Notes: generated by a model not told the origin, from the sequence alone. A DNA stretch of 64,000 nucleotides from Mytilisepta virgata (GCA_028015205.1 CM051517.1:61751455-61815454), one strand, 5' to 3'. Positions 23,251 to 36,500 are shown, counted from the stretch's first letter. Numbers and translations: made by a program.

Positions 23251-24630
23251 GAACAAGAGTGGACACACAAAAATGTCTCGCCTGTCGTGTATTTCTAATG
23301 AAAGTAAATGCTATCAGATACATTGCATACAGTATTCGAAAAACAGGTCAAAACACAAAAACTTAACTATAACCACTGAACCATGAAAATGAGGTCACGG
23401 TCAGATGACACCTGCCAGTTGGACAAGTACACCTTACAATCCTTCCATACACCAAATATAGTAGACCTATTGCATACAGTATTCGAAAAAAGGCCAAAAC
23501 ACAAAAATTAAACTATAACCACTGAACCATGAAAATGAGGTCAAGGTCAGATGACACCTGCCAGTTGGACATGTACACCTTACAATCCTTCCATACACCA
23601 AATATAGTAGACCTATTGCATACAGTATTCGAAAAACAGGCCAAAACACAAAAACTTAACTATAACTACTGAACCATGAAAATGAGGTCAAGGTCAGATG
23701 ACACCTGTCAGTTGGACATGTACACCTTACAATCCTTCCATACACCAAATATAGTAGACCTATTGCATACAGTATTCGAAAAACAGGCCAAAACACAAAA
23801 ACTTAACTATAACCACTGAACCATGAAAATGAGGTCAAGGTCAGATGACACCTGCCAGTTGGACATGTACACCTTACAATCCTTCCATACACTAAATATA
23901 GTATACATATTGCATACAGTATTCGAAAAACAGGCCAAAACACAAAAACTTAACAATAACCACTGAACCATGAAAATGAGGTCAAGGTCAGATGACACCT
24001 GCCAGTTGGACATGTACACCTTACAATCCTTCCATACACTAAATATAGTATACCTATTGCATACAGTATTCGAAAAACAGGCCAAAACACAAAAACTTAA
24101 CAATAACCACTGAACCATGAAAATGAGGTCAAGATCAGATGACACCTACCAGTTGGACATGTACACCTTACAATCCTTCCATACACCAAATATACTAGAC
24201 CTATTGCTTATAGTATCTGAGATATGGACTTGACCACCAAAACTTAACCTTGTTCACTGATCCTTGAAATTGGGTCGAGGTCAATTGAAAACTGTCTGAT
24301 GGGGAGGAGGACCTTATAAGGTACGCACATACCAAATATACTTATCCTATTACTCATAATAAGAGAGAAATTAACATTACAAAAAATCTGAATTTTTTTT
24401 TCAAGTGGTCACTGAACCATGAAAATGAGGTCAAGGACAATGTACATATGACAGACGGAAACTTCGTAACATAAGGCATCTATATACAAAGTATGAAGCA
24501 TCCAGGTCTTCCACCTTCTAAAATATAAAGCTTTTAAGAAGTGAGTTAACGCCGCCGCCGCCGCCGCCGCCGGATCACTATCCCTAAGTCGAGCTTTCTG
24601 CGACTAAAGTCGCAGGCTCGACAAAAAACT
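23251..24630 (+). mobile_element. Tandem-core element, family 2, copy 1
   Basis: It starts gaacaagagtggacacac with TGTCTCGCCT (23274-23283). It ends with a GCC-repeat (24550-24573) and a hairpin TCGAGC-CTGCGACT / AGTCGCAG-GCTCGA (about 24590-24621) followed by caaaaaac. The core is a tandem array at 23323-24205 plus two decayed units to about 24540. A second copy, interrupted by a transposon, is at 47476-49950. No protein-coding capacity. Confidence 0.75.
23323..24205 (+). repeat. Tandem array, 146-147 bp x 6
   Basis: The phrase ttgcatacagtattcg recurs at 23323, 23470, 23616, 23763, 23910 and 24057, giving periods of 147, 146, 147, 147 and 147 bp. The units are very similar, and each contains accatgaaaatgaggtcaag and ccagttggacatgtacacc. 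Two diverged units follow. It forms the core of the family 2 element. Confidence 0.95.
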
Positions 24631-25485
24631 AGTTTGCTGTTAACCTCGCAGCTCATTTCTTTTTTTCTGGAATACTAGTTTACCAAATTCCTTGTTAATT
24701 TTTGCATTTACTATTCCAAAAATATGATTTACCGATTTTCATGTCTTGGCAGGTTCTGTATTCATCTATTAAGGTAGAAGATTACCTGACAACAGTTCAT
24801 GTCAATTTCTGATAAGTCAAACTATCCAGTTAATTGTTATTATTTTCCACCGGACAAAATGTTTCCCCGAAACCGAAGATACTTCACGTAAATGTAGAAT
24901 ATACCTTTTTCAAAAAGCAGAGGACATTTGACCTATATCATAGATCTCTGTTCATTACTATGTTTTTAACTTTTTAATATGGTCAGATTCCACCGAACTG
25001 ATAAGACCCATTTACACGTGTGTTTGTCACTGTGTCCTTAACTTGATATTGGACCAGCAATTGATAAACTTTTTATCATCAATATCAGCAGTGTTTACTA
25101 GTATTTGGTTAAAAAATGTTCCATAACACAAATTTAGATATGAGATCATATGAGGATTTTTTTTAATTATTTGAATAGAATTCTAAAATTAACACAACAC
25201 GAACTCCTATAAAAACCAGGAGTGAACTCAGGTGCTCCGGAAGTGTAAGCAGTTTTATAAACTTTTTTTGACGACACGACATTATTTCAAACACATATAA
25301 AAAACGCCCTTTGATTAATAATATTTAGCCCACTTAATTATCTCTCTAATCATAATAAATGGTTATGGTTAGATTTTTACAATATGGTGAGTTATTCAAA
25401 ATTTGGGGAGTGTGATTCATTGAAATAATTCCCTTTTTATGTGTGTATGTAGAACACCGTTTAGATCAACTCAATTATTGTTGAA
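24631..25485. other. Intergenic stretch, mostly featureless
   Basis: No coding sequence. A short piece of the dispersed repeat seen at 3711 is present at 25192-25255 (aacacgaactcctat, accaggagtgaac, caggtgctccgg). Confidence 0.4.
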
Positions 25486-26302
25486 AAATCTGTTCCAGAC
25501 AAATATTGGCAGTGAAAGAGATTGCAAATTAGTTCAGCTATTTTACATGGAAAATTATGTAATTAACAAGAATTGAACAAAGACACTAAAGAAATAATAT
25601 TATTACATCGAATCTCATTGATTTCCTGGATTTTTGAAATATTAAAACAAAATAATGTTAAATATTTAACATGTTCAATTTGTATGCATAAGAGAGATAA
25701 GCAGACGTGAAATGTGGCCGGAGAAAATCACTTGGAGTGTGTATAATTTACACGAGAATTTTATACATTGTATGTTTATCGTATGTTCCATATTATATGT
25801 CGTGTCCTTACTGAACATTCTGCCTTGTGCTGTATGTAGGTCCTCCGGCCTAATGTTTCAATTTTTCTGGTAACATGTGCAACAACGAAATTATATCTAA
25901 TACATTTTAGACTCCGAGGTACACGAGGATTGAAAGTTAGGAAAAAGAGATATTCGAAAATAGGAAGTAGGAAGACCAATGTCATGTCAAAATTAAATAG
26001 GACCTGAAGGCTCGAAATTAGTCAAATTATTCTATGTAAGGAAGTTCTGCATGAAATATATTTTATTTTAATACCTATTTCAGGAATTCTTGAAATAGGA
26101 TTGAAAGAGTATTTCAAGAGCCCCTGAAATATAATTTTTGAAGTCCTGAAATGTTTCTTGAGCCACTTAAAACTAAATTTTAACCCCCGTAAATATTTGA
26201 TGATCTCCTTAAATGCAATAAGTTTGATTAATTCCTCGCTTTATATGATTTTTTTTAGTAAGCATAGCAATATATATACTCCCCTTAAAATCCGGCAGTC
26301 AC
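25486..26302 (+). repeat. Local duplication, copy 1
   Basis: About 520 bp from 'ttccagacaaatattggcag' to about 26010 is closely matched by 26948-27790. Homology stops and then resumes for about 50 bp (tatatactccccttaaaatc, to 26302), so roughly 230 bp at 26016-26247 are present only in this copy. It lacks the 309-bp insertion found in copy 2. Confidence 0.8.
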
Positions 26303-26509
26303 AGTCCACTTTTTTATGTCTTTGCTTACTAAAAAGAAAAGGATTTTAGTTGCTCAAACGCAACTATATTAACTGGGACAAATATTGTTAATCTATATTA
26401 GATGATGAGCTGTGAAGGGGTATATGTATATTTCTTCATTCACACACCATCTTCTTGTCATATATTGCAAGAAATTAGTTCAAGTCAATTTTAATATATT
26501 TTTTTTGTA

Positions 26510-26750
26510 ACCAGTTACAAAATGGTGACAATATATTAACAAATTAAAGCATCGCAGCAGATTATGCACAAGACATGTCAAAATCTGAAAAAGGTTTTTT
26601 TAATGGTTACCTACCAGTTACATATATCTTTGAGGTGGTGACATACCAGTTACAAATCGTTTTTGAGAATTTCTTATAAAATGGTTACGTATCAGTTAAA
26701 AATCTTTTTGAATAGTTTTTAAAAAATGTTACATATCAGTTACAAATTAT
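26510..26750 (+). repeat. Degenerate short tandem repeat (ACCAGTTACAAA)
   Basis: Variants of 'catatcagttacaaat' recur about every 55-65 bp. This is a low-copy, decayed array between the two copies of the local duplication. Confidence 0.45.
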
Positions 26751-26947
26751 TAAAATTGACTTGGACTAGTTTCTTGCAATCTACTTCTTGTCTTCTCAAC
26801 TTAATAAGAACGAAACTGTTCTCTTCTTTCGCCCCTCCCCCCTTTTCTTCTGGTCTCTCGATAGTACTTACTATAGCTATCCAGTTGAAACATTCATCGA
26901 TTTTAAAAAGTGTTATCTTTTGTCATCTAAAATTTATTCTCTGGAAT

Positions 26948-27845
26948 AAATCTATTCCAGACAAATATTGGCAGTAAAAGTGATTACAAACTAGTTCAGC
27001 TATTTTACATGAAAAATTATGTAAACAAGAATTGAACAAAAGACACTAAGGAAATAATATTATTACATCTAATCTCATTGATTTCCTGGATTTTTGAAAT
27101 ATCAAAACAGAATAATGTTAATTTTCAACATGTTCAATTGGTATGTATAAGCAGACGTGATATATCATCGGAGAGAATCACTCAAGTGCGGCGCGTCTTT
27201 TTACTCAAGTAAACTCAAATATACTCAAATACACCCAAATATACTCAAATAAAAAAAGGTATGAATATTACATTTATTCATATTATTTAGTATATTTGTG
27301 ATGTTTCGGGGTTTGCCAAGTTGAACTCATTTCCGGACACGATCGCAAATTTTCTATTAATGCACGTTATATATATTTTTGAAATAAATAATTGACCAGA
27401 ATAACCTTAAATTGATTTAAATCACTAAAACAAACTCATACACACATATAAATGCGTTTATTTGAGTGTATGAGTTTATTTGAGTAAAAAGACGCGCCCC
27501 TTGAAGTGTGTATAATTTACACGAGAATTTTATACATTATATGTTTGTCGTATATTCCATATTATATGTCATGTCCTTACTGAACATTCTACTTTGTGCT
27601 GTATGTAGGTCCTCCGGCACCATGTTTCAATTTTTCTGGTAACATATGCAAGAAGGAAATTATATATCTAATACATTTTAGACTCCAAATACACGAGGAT
27701 TGACAGTTAAGAAAAAGAGATACAATCGAAAAAAAAGGAAGTAGGAAGGAAAATATCATGGCAAAATTTAATAAGACACGAAGGCTTCATAAAATTTTTT
27801 GTAGTACGCGTAGCCATATATACTCCCCTTAAAATCCGGCACAAT
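26948..27845 (+). repeat. Local duplication, copy 2, with inserted MITE
   Basis: Direct repeat of copy 1, including tcagctattttacatg, caatgtttcaatttttctgg-type blocks and the terminal actccccttaaaatccggc. A 309-bp inverted-repeat element (27190-27498) interrupts it where copy 1 reads straight through (near 25728-25742). Confidence 0.8.
27190..27498. mobile_element. MITE with GGCGCGTCTTTTTACTCAA ends
   Basis: The left end GGCGCGTCTTTTTACTCAA is exactly complementary to the right end ttgagtaaaaagacgcgcc, and the similarity continues (taaactca / tgagttta). The centre has an ACTCAAATA microsatellite-like part. The paralogous empty site in copy 1 supports its limits. The target duplication is unclear; the flanks read cactcaagtgc and ccttgaagtgtg. 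Confidence 0.8.
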
Positions 27846-27999
27846 ATATTTAAAAATTTGCCCTGAATTTTTGTCACTTTTCAAAATTTATTCTGACGAT
27901 TTTCAAAATCTATCACGAAATAGCCTGCGATATGTTCTCTTTAAATCTTTAACTATTAAATAATTTACTGATAAATGGTACCCTACATATATAAAATCA

Positions 28000-28380
28000 C
28001 TTTGGAGACAATTTTGAACGCAAATTAGCCATTTTCGGGTCTTGAAGTACACGAAGAAAACCTTTTTTTTTGGCTGTAATTAAGCACGTACATTTGTCCC
28101 CTTTCATAACAGTTAAATATTTTTGGTTCTGTGTGTCCATGGCGATATCTGAAAAAATATGCAAAATGCTTAATAAATGTCCGAAACCGCCTCTTTCACG
28201 ACCTGTACGGGTAGAAAACATGATTATCAATGATTAAGCATTAAATTTCTGTTTGTTAACATTCAACTACAAAATAAAACGTAATTATGATAAACTTGGT
28301 AATTTGAAATTTAAAAATTAACAGATAATGAGAAAAAGAAATACAGGGAAAAATATCCCTATTTCTTTGTTTAGATTTTG
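28000..28380 (+). repeat. Dispersed repeat, copy 2 (partner at 9210-9560)
   Basis: Ordered blocks are shared with 9210-9560, including tttttggctgtaa, ttttggttctg, gtagaaaac, aatgattaagcat and gtttgttaacat. Confidence 0.55.
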
Positions 28381-28409
28381 TTGTTGTCTATATAAGGATA
28401 AATTATTTT

Positions 28410-28765
28410 TTAACGTCCAGCGTCAACCATTAGGTGCATATCAGGACGAGAACATGTCGATATAATATGAATATGATCCCTGCTTTGTACTAGACCGACA
28501 CGCTGAGTCAGATTTTTAACGTGCTACCTCACGGGGTAAATGTCCACATGAAGACATTTCATCCCACTCGGACACATTATACTGACTCCAAGGCGACCAG
28601 TCCATTCCTCTTACTCATAAATGTCGCGTGTTTGGCGGAGAAGCAGCAAATACCAATTTTAAAATCTTTGGTTTGATCCTGCCGAGGATCGAACCCGCGA
28701 CCTTTGGCACATGGGGCGAGCACGCTATCACGAGACCTCCGAGGCGGTTCGTTGTCTATATAAAC
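28410..28765 (-). mobile_element. tRNA-derived SINE, minus strand
   Basis: Read on the minus strand, an A-box-like segment (gtctcgtgatagcgtgctcg) is followed by a B box in gcgggttcgatcctcg, near 28680-28745. A tRNA-unrelated body of about 270 bp (gactggtcgccttggagtc, gtgtccgagtgggatga) then runs to about 28410. A decayed body fragment recurs at 51493-51560. This is a different SINE family from the one at 19971. Confidence 0.75.
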
Positions 28766-30040
28766 TGCTGTCCTGTCTGTTTATACATAAGGTCTTGCTC
28801 TGGTATCTCACAACAGTGTCGTCCATACACTTTCAGTTTGATCTTTTTTCTCTGAAACCATAAGGCAATCGGAACTAGATTTAAGTGGTGGTTCCATTTC
28901 GAAATTATTTTTAACGTTCCAGGACTTTAACAACATTGCCACCATTACTAAAAATAGAAAATAAAACAGCATAATATTTTAAACTCTTCTTTGAAACTAC
29001 TTGGCCAGTAAGGAATGGTCTTCGAATGGTATCTTACAGACAATTACACCTTCCTTATATTTTCTTAATATACCTTCCTTAGAAAGACAAGAAATATAAA
29101 CACAGATACGGTACAATATCTCATACAGTGATAAGTATATAGGACATTAACGAAAGGAAACGCTTAACGTACTAATATTCACGGTGAGCAAAAAGTTAAG
29201 AGTCCCCCAGCCCTTAACTCTAATGATTTTTCTTAATAAAGGACCCTATTTTATTTTGATATGAGATTGTTAATATGGAGTCAGAATGTATCTTATTTTG
29301 TTGAATACTTGAATTATGATAATGCTTATCTAATAAATCTAATAAATTATTATTTCTCAAATCAAGATATAATGTGCAGTTTAACAAAAAAAAATCTCAT
29401 CCTCTGAAAGTGCATTACAATTCACACATGTACAATCTTTGTTCTCTAGGTATACTTTTCAACACGAGTTCAATATTAAGGCTATAATAACTAATTCGAA
29501 GTTTTGTGATTAGTTTCCTGTAGGTGACATTTGGGGATTGTAGATAATATTCTGACTTTAAATCCCGTCACAGTTGAGATTTGCATACGAAAAAGTTATT
29601 TTTTAACATCTATATATTTATAAATAACCAAAATCCAACAATTTTTATTCACTTAAATTTACGTCTCAATCAAAATTATTTTTAAAAAAAAGTCATTATA
29701 CACTATGTCTGAATTAAATTACCTACTTCCAAAGAATCTGAAATCAAACATTTTTTAGACCCCCCCCCTTTTTTGTCCCCCAAAAAGGATTAAATAATCC
29801 GTGCCTTAGAATTTCTTGCATGTTGTTTTTCATATATTAATTGGTAAAAGGGCTAAAATGGATATTATTTTTTGGATCCATAGATGAAGATTATTAAATC
29901 CGTTAATTTTGAGTGATATAGTCGACATATCTACAGATTTTGTATTTTACCGCGCAAAAACTATTATTTTCGAAATAACTTAATCTTCGCTTATCATAAA
30001 GTAAACAACAGAATAGTCCGAAAGTCCAAAAACATAAATA
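28766..30040. other. Intergenic stretch upstream of the F-box gene
   Basis: AT-rich, with C/T and A runs (29759-29780). No coding frame or clear repeat was identified. Confidence 0.35.
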
Positions 30041-30083
30041 TCACGTGACGTGACGTATGCTGTGATATTTCGAAGATGGCAGC
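30041..30083 (+). promoter_or_regulatory. E-box/CRE cluster and YY1-like start site, FBXO33
   Basis: TCACGTGACGTGACGTA at 30041-30057 contains a CACGTG E-box in the TCACGTGAC context bound by USF/MiT-family factors, overlapped by two TGACGT half CRE sites. The ATG at 30076 is embedded in AAGATGGCAGC, close to the YY1 consensus that often overlaps start codons of TATA-less genes. Confidence 0.5.
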
Positions 30084-33000
30084 GAGACCGAACTGGGGCT
30101 CGTTGCCCAGTGTCTTAATAGTGGATATTTTATCCTACCTTTCGCACATAGACAGATTAAAAGCATCTTCAGTTTGTAAAAGATGGAGAAACTGTCTATT
30201 TCATCCATTATTTTGGCGGAAGATATGTTTTGATACGAGTTATTCCGATCGACAGAGGGTTAAGTTTTTGACAGACAGATGTGGGAGATTTGTCAGAGAA
30301 GTATCAATTGTTTTTAATTCGCATAACCATAGAGAAGTTCGAGAGTGCTCACAGATATTAGATGTACTATGCGGAAACAAAAATTTGACATCGTTTTCGA
30401 TACAGCCTTCAAGTTGCCATATCGAATGGCCAGATACACAGTCGACGTATTTTATTGACAGGTAAACCATGACGTAAATATTTACAAAACTAACAGCTGT
30501 GACCTTCATAACAGAAATCAACCAATCATTGCCACTTTATTTTAAGCATTACAAAAAAAAACAGGCACATGTCATTTAAACATTCTATGAGTGCAGGAAA
30601 GGACTGTTGCAGTCTTTTTTACATTGTACTTTTTTTTGGGGGGGGGGGTGGGTGGGTGTGTTTTTGGTCAAGAAGAACTGTATGTAAAAATTTTTTTTTA
30701 TCCAACATTGAATTTTTAATGTTGGTGATGTGTCATGAAAAAATAAAGGTAAAGGATTCCAAAATAGCTAAATTCAAAGAGAAGGGCACCCAAAATTGCC
30801 AAGTCAAAGTGTATTTCACAATTGTGAGAACTGACTGATCACTTTCACACACACAGTTGCTGGGACAACCTCCAGTCTTGGTTTAGGGGAAGAGAATTAT
30901 TGGGTTCCTTGTGATTGCACAGAAGGTTTGAAATTATAGACAGTCTGTTCCCTTATAAATTTGGTCTTTCACTCGTCAATAAAAAGTATTACAGAATATG
31001 CCAGATTTCCGAATTTTGTAATTTCTGCCTTTGAAAACAAAACATTGATGCTTGGATTTCCAGTTTTAACAACTTTTGGAGCTCTGTATTTTCACCAATT
31101 TACTTTAAGAATGAACTGATCTTATCTTATAAATTCAATTTCCCATTTTGTATTCATACAGAGAGGTGATTAACATACATTTTAATTTATAACTGGCAAA
31201 AACCAAATGATCAATTTAAATAAGTTAATGAAAAACATTCTTACTTGCCTGAAAAATTGTAATTGAAACCTTGCTTTTAGGGCAAACAAAAAGTACTGTC
31301 CTTATTAGGCCAATTAAAAAAATTCTGGGTACATCAAGATAAATATAGGGTAGGTAGGGATTTTTTTTATTTTACAATTTTTTTTTAACATTGAGTCTAG
31401 TGGGGAGACATTTTGACTAAACAATACTTATTGAAAAATGTTCAAAAATCTATGGGAGGGTAGATGCCAAAGATGTGATAGATACAGTAAGTTGAACTGC
31501 ACATTTTGTTTTGTATGGCCTTATGTCAGATTTGATAATGGGGAACATGGGTTGGTGTTTATTTTTGTTTTTTGTTGAAAAACTACTTAACTAGGTTTTA
31601 AGTTTTCCCAAAAAACATTTGTTAAGTGTAAAATTCTTAAAGGATCATTTGTACAACAATCTGGTTTTTCAGGAAATTTCCTAAAAAAAAGATTAGGGTC
31701 AACAAAACAACTTCAAAAGTTCAGGAAACTTGAATATTTTGCATTTGGCCTTTTTACCATCATATTCTGCTAAGGTTTGCATTATTTTTAATCATTTACC
31801 TGCCCACTGTTGCTGAAGACATCATCCAGGAAATTCTGCTTGTTTTAACTGTTTGAAAGAGATCATGTTCATTTTTGCCTTTACAATTTTTAAATTTAAT
31901 TTACCATACACTGAATATGTTGGTCTGTTTATTTCGATAAAGGATTTGATGAAGGTTTTTGTTTAAAGTGAATGACTATCCATATAGGTCTTTCTGATGT
32001 TTAATCTTTTTTTTCTTCAGATTCTTAGATAATATTGAAAGCATTGTCAAGAACAGCAGAAGATTAAACCACTTCTCCTTGGGCTTTGCAGAAGAACTAT
32101 TGGAACATTCCAATGTAATCATCAATCTGCTTGGAAGAAATTGTCCAAGAGTCTTGCAAAGTTTACATCTTGCAAGTATCAAAGAAGATTCAGAAAATTA
32201 TGGAATCATTGATCTCAGTCCATCTCAGTTTAAGGTGTTTGTTGCCTTGAAACATCTCAGTATTGACTACGACCACATGAGCAATGAACTTGTCGCTGCC
32301 TTCAGTTCAGGGTGCAAAAATAATCTAGAGACCTTAGTCATCAATGTACACGGTATCGACTCAGAGCATGAGAAGGTAAGAAATTCATCGTGGTTGGAAC
32401 TTAGGAAAAATTGTCCCAAGTTGGAGGTGACTGTCAACTTGATCCATTCATATGATGGCGTACAAGGTCTCTTAGACATCTTACAACCAGAATTACCTCT
32501 GACTCATTTCCGGCAGATGTTCTGTACAGATCTGAATCCATCAGCCATCAATTACTTCTCTTCTCACTACAGAGACACTTTGAAGTCGGTCTATATTATT
32601 GATGGCTTGAACGAAGGATATCCCATCCCCTACTTCAGTCACATGGAAGAGGACACATTTGTCATGTTAGCTTGGAGATGCCACAGACTAGAAGAATTTT
32701 CCTTAATAGGTATGTTTGATTATATTCTACTATGTCATTTTATGTAGACTTGTTTAAAAAGATCCAAACAGCATACATTTGATTGTGTTTTACTCAAATA
32801 TATATTTGTGTAATTGTGTTAAAAAGTTACACCCCACACTTTAGTTCAACATTGAAATCTGCACTTGATACTTAACAAAATGTGTTTTTTTTTCAGGATA
32901 TGAGATTTTAGATGATGATGTCATGGCTATGGCCAGATTAAGAGGGCCAGGACTGAAAAAATTTGATATACCTCTGTCGTGTATTGCCACTTTGGATGAA

Positions 33001-33545
33001 GATAATGAAACTCCGACAAGATATGCTTTTGTGGATGATGATTTTGTACTCAGTGTAGGTATATTTGTGCGTTCCATAACAAATTTATGTATCTCTGCGG
33101 GAATAAGGCAACTAAGAAAATTTTCAAATCTAATGCTCAATTGATCTTTTTATGCATCCGAATATGACTATCAAGTAGACCTTATAAATCTTAATGTTTG
33201 AGAGCTTTCATATATATGCAAATTAATTATTTTCATTATGAATTCAAAACCCAGGATGTTAATTGTTACATTCTAAGGTAAACATGGACTAGAAAAAAAG
33301 AATATAATTGTTATGTTAAATCACAAAACAAGTACATGTACAAGACATTGGATAAATAAGAATTAAATGTGTGGTGGTAGATTTATGTTTAAATTGAAAT
33401 ATTTTATTTTTAGGTAGCAAATAGTTTGCAATGGCCATGGTACCCAAAAGAAGATAGCGATTTACCATTGGCAGTTTTTGATGCACAGGCAGATGCTGAA
33501 GTTGCCTATATAGACATCTTGTTAGCAGATCAGCAACCAAAGTAA
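30076..33545 (+). CDS. FBXO33: F-box protein, FBXO33 orthologue
   Basis: Four exons with GT-AG borders: 30076-30461, 32021-32709, 32897-33054 and 33414-33545, giving 454 aa. Residues 6-50 are the F-box (WGSLPSVLIVDILSYLSHID, then RLKASSVCKRWRNCLFHPLFW), which binds Skp1 in SCF ubiquitin ligases. The rest forms irregular leucine-rich segments expected to bind substrate. Best resemblance is to FBXO33: LTDRCGRFVREVSI near the start, VMLAWRCHRLEEFSLIG with ARLRGPGLKKFDI late, and a C-terminal SLQWPWYPKEDSDLPLAVF. Human FBXO33 has an extra N-terminal extension. Vertebrate FBXO33 targets YBX1; the target here is unknown. Exon 4 is joined at agt|gtaggt, because the alternative donor 4 nt downstream would create an immediate stop. 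FBXO39 is a weaker alternative match. Confidence 0.88.
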
Positions 33546-36500
33546 AATAGCAAAATCACATACCAAAGACTACAGAACGCATACAGAAGAAGATTAAATC
33601 AGAATTTAAGCTCTCTTTCGTCCTTTCTTTTTTCAGTCTTTTGTTCTTTTACATGTATGTGTTGTACATTATTTTTGTTTTAAAAGAAAGTAGAACATAT
33701 ACTTAATAAGTGAATGTGATTGATTATTTTTGTACTTTAATTAATAACAAAGGTTATTGATTTTGTGAAATTATAGGGGAAAAGTATGAAACTTAATTGG
33801 ATAATCAGAAATAAGAAGTACATATGAGGTAAATTTACTAAGTCTTATGTTGTATGCAAATTTTAATCTTTATCAGCTTGAAGATTTCCATGTTTTTTTT
33901 TGTTTTTTGGTTACAGCCGAATATTTTATATAAAAAATTATAGAACTTAAAATAAGAAATAATTTAGACTATTGTGTTTTGAATAATAATTGCTGCTTTT
34001 GCTGCCATGTGCAAATAAATATACTAATGCATTGATTTTGAAAGTCAGAATGCTTTTGTAACTTTGTAAGCTTTGGTATGTGTTTGGCATGGATGTTTTA
34101 GATGTCACCATAGAAGAAAAAAATCAAAATATTGCATTTTTTGTTGACCAACATTGTTTTTAATAATTTATAGTGCTTAAATTAGCAGTAAAAATGTTAT
34201 CTAGTCAACTCTTGCCATTTTATGTGATATTTAAGCATTCCAGCATGCTTTATATATAATTTATTTTAGCTAGATAATTTTTGATATTATATTATATTAC
34301 TATACATTTTTATCATCAAAATGAGTGAAAATGGCAGACGCACTTTGTTTAAAATACATATGTATTTGTCAAAGCTGGTCGCATGTTTTAAGTATTTTAC
34401 CAGCAGTAAAAGTCATATGATAAAAGTATTTACCAATTGATAGACTTCCAAAGGTCATGTGATGTAGTGTACTAATGTGCCAATTATAAAAATAGATCTG
34501 AGTGCAATATGTGATACATCTAAATACCACAGAGTGTTAAAGATTTTTATATCCAGAATCAAAGATCCTGATATTTTACACTATTATTATGTTGTTACAA
34601 AAATTGTGCTATCAATGTTGTATGTGCTGAAATTTATTTGAGTTGAAAAAATTCTATGTAATGAATGCATTTTAAATACGTTTTATACTAAATAACAAAT
34701 CAGATAAGGGTATGTTTGTTACAATGTACACATTGTAATATCTGTTCATATATACATTAGGCCAAATTAATATGTACATTTTCGTCCTCAGACATCCCAA
34801 AGTTTTTAAAACTTTCATAAAGGTTATTTCTGGAAAAAAATATACATAACAATATTTGGAAACTAAAATTATATACTTTTTTTCATGAATTATGTCAATT
34901 CTTGTGATTTGGTATAGTTTTGTGAGAATCAGATAAAAAATAAAAAGTCCCACCCACTCAATATGTACAGTGCTTCATAAGGGTAGATGAAAATCTATAT
35001 ATTAAATCTAATAGGCATTACAGGCAATTGAATAATATTGAAAAAGTTTTGAAAAGATATTTTGATGAAAGAAGCTGCTTTAATACAGCATTTGTTAAGT
35101 ATGCTTGATAAATTTTTTGCTTTTTTTCCTGCCCTGTCTAAGCTTTGATGTGCAAGTGTGAACATTATTTTAAATAGAGGTATGAATGAAATATTTATAC
35201 GTTTTGAATGTGTGAGGTTGTAAATGAGTTTTATACAAAGGCTTTGCCTTAATTAGGAAGAATTTGGAACAGTTATATTATTAGTTTAAACAAGAAAAGA
35301 AAACTGTACAATGTAATAGTTTTACATACCCTTATATGATTTGTAGTTGTTTTTTGTTGAGATATGTTGTAGCTATGTCAGCATTTAAGAACAAAGCTAC
35401 ACAATTAAAATAGTGCAATTAAATTAAAGAATTTAGAAACTTAAGATCTATAAGTTTTTAAGTCAGTGTTGTTATACATTTTGTTATTTATTTTACCATC
35501 CTTGTTATTATTGGTCCATTTTATACACTCAGAGACCAAACAATTGTTTATATTTTACAACACATGTAGCATCCCTTTGAGTATTAAGAGTTGTGTTAAA
35601 GGGCATTTTCATTTGCAAAGGGACATTTATATCAAGTTTTTAAGCATCAGATTTTACAACATTTTCAGTGGTAATTAACACATTATTTAATGAAATTGAA
35701 ACATGATAACTTTATACTTTGTTTTTATGTGATAAAATCATTTCACATAAATAAAAATTTTATTTGATGAATTTTGTCTAATATTATCTACTTTTATAAG
35801 CTACAGGTACAATACAGTATTTCAAGTGTGGTCATGTTTTATTGGCAATATCCCACTGAAAGCTTGAAAGCTTGGTATTAAATTATGCTATGTGTAAAAT
35901 TGTGATTTGACACCTTACTGTACATATGTATATAGGTTTTCCTTTGTTATAATGGTTTTGTGTTATTTCCTTTTGTTTGAATAGTTTAAATAATTATGTA
36001 CAGATGTGTTTTGTTAGCCTGGAGAGGGAAATGGTCTAATTTACTGCATCACAAATATTGCCAAAGATATACAAAAAAGAGAAAAGATATGAACATTAAC
36101 TAAATTGAGACTTTTTGATGAATTAAGTTTATTTAAATTGCATTTTTTTGTTGTTGTACTTTTGGTTTAGGCCAAAGAAGTCAAAATATTGAGAAGAGAG
36201 AGAAAATGACATATCTGTTCAGAATAAAAATAAGGAAGTACGCAGAATTATGTTTACAATAGGTGCATTGGAATAAGTTCTTCCAAAGTAAGTGGAATTG
36301 TTGATGGAATTTCACAGATGTTTTATCAACCTGCTGGACGATGTCTTGAGTGCAGTATTTGTTCATGAAGTAAATAGTACCTTGTTATAATTAAACTCTA
36401 GAGTAAAAACATGTGTCAGAAAAAACCAAAGTCTTTCTTCTCTGTGAAACATTCAAAGATATTACCAGGGGCTCCCCCATAAACGATCTCATAAGAACAC

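Noticed and set aside
23323..24205. CRISPR-like direct repeats
   Set aside because: Contiguous 147-bp units without spacers in a eukaryotic genome; a tandem array.
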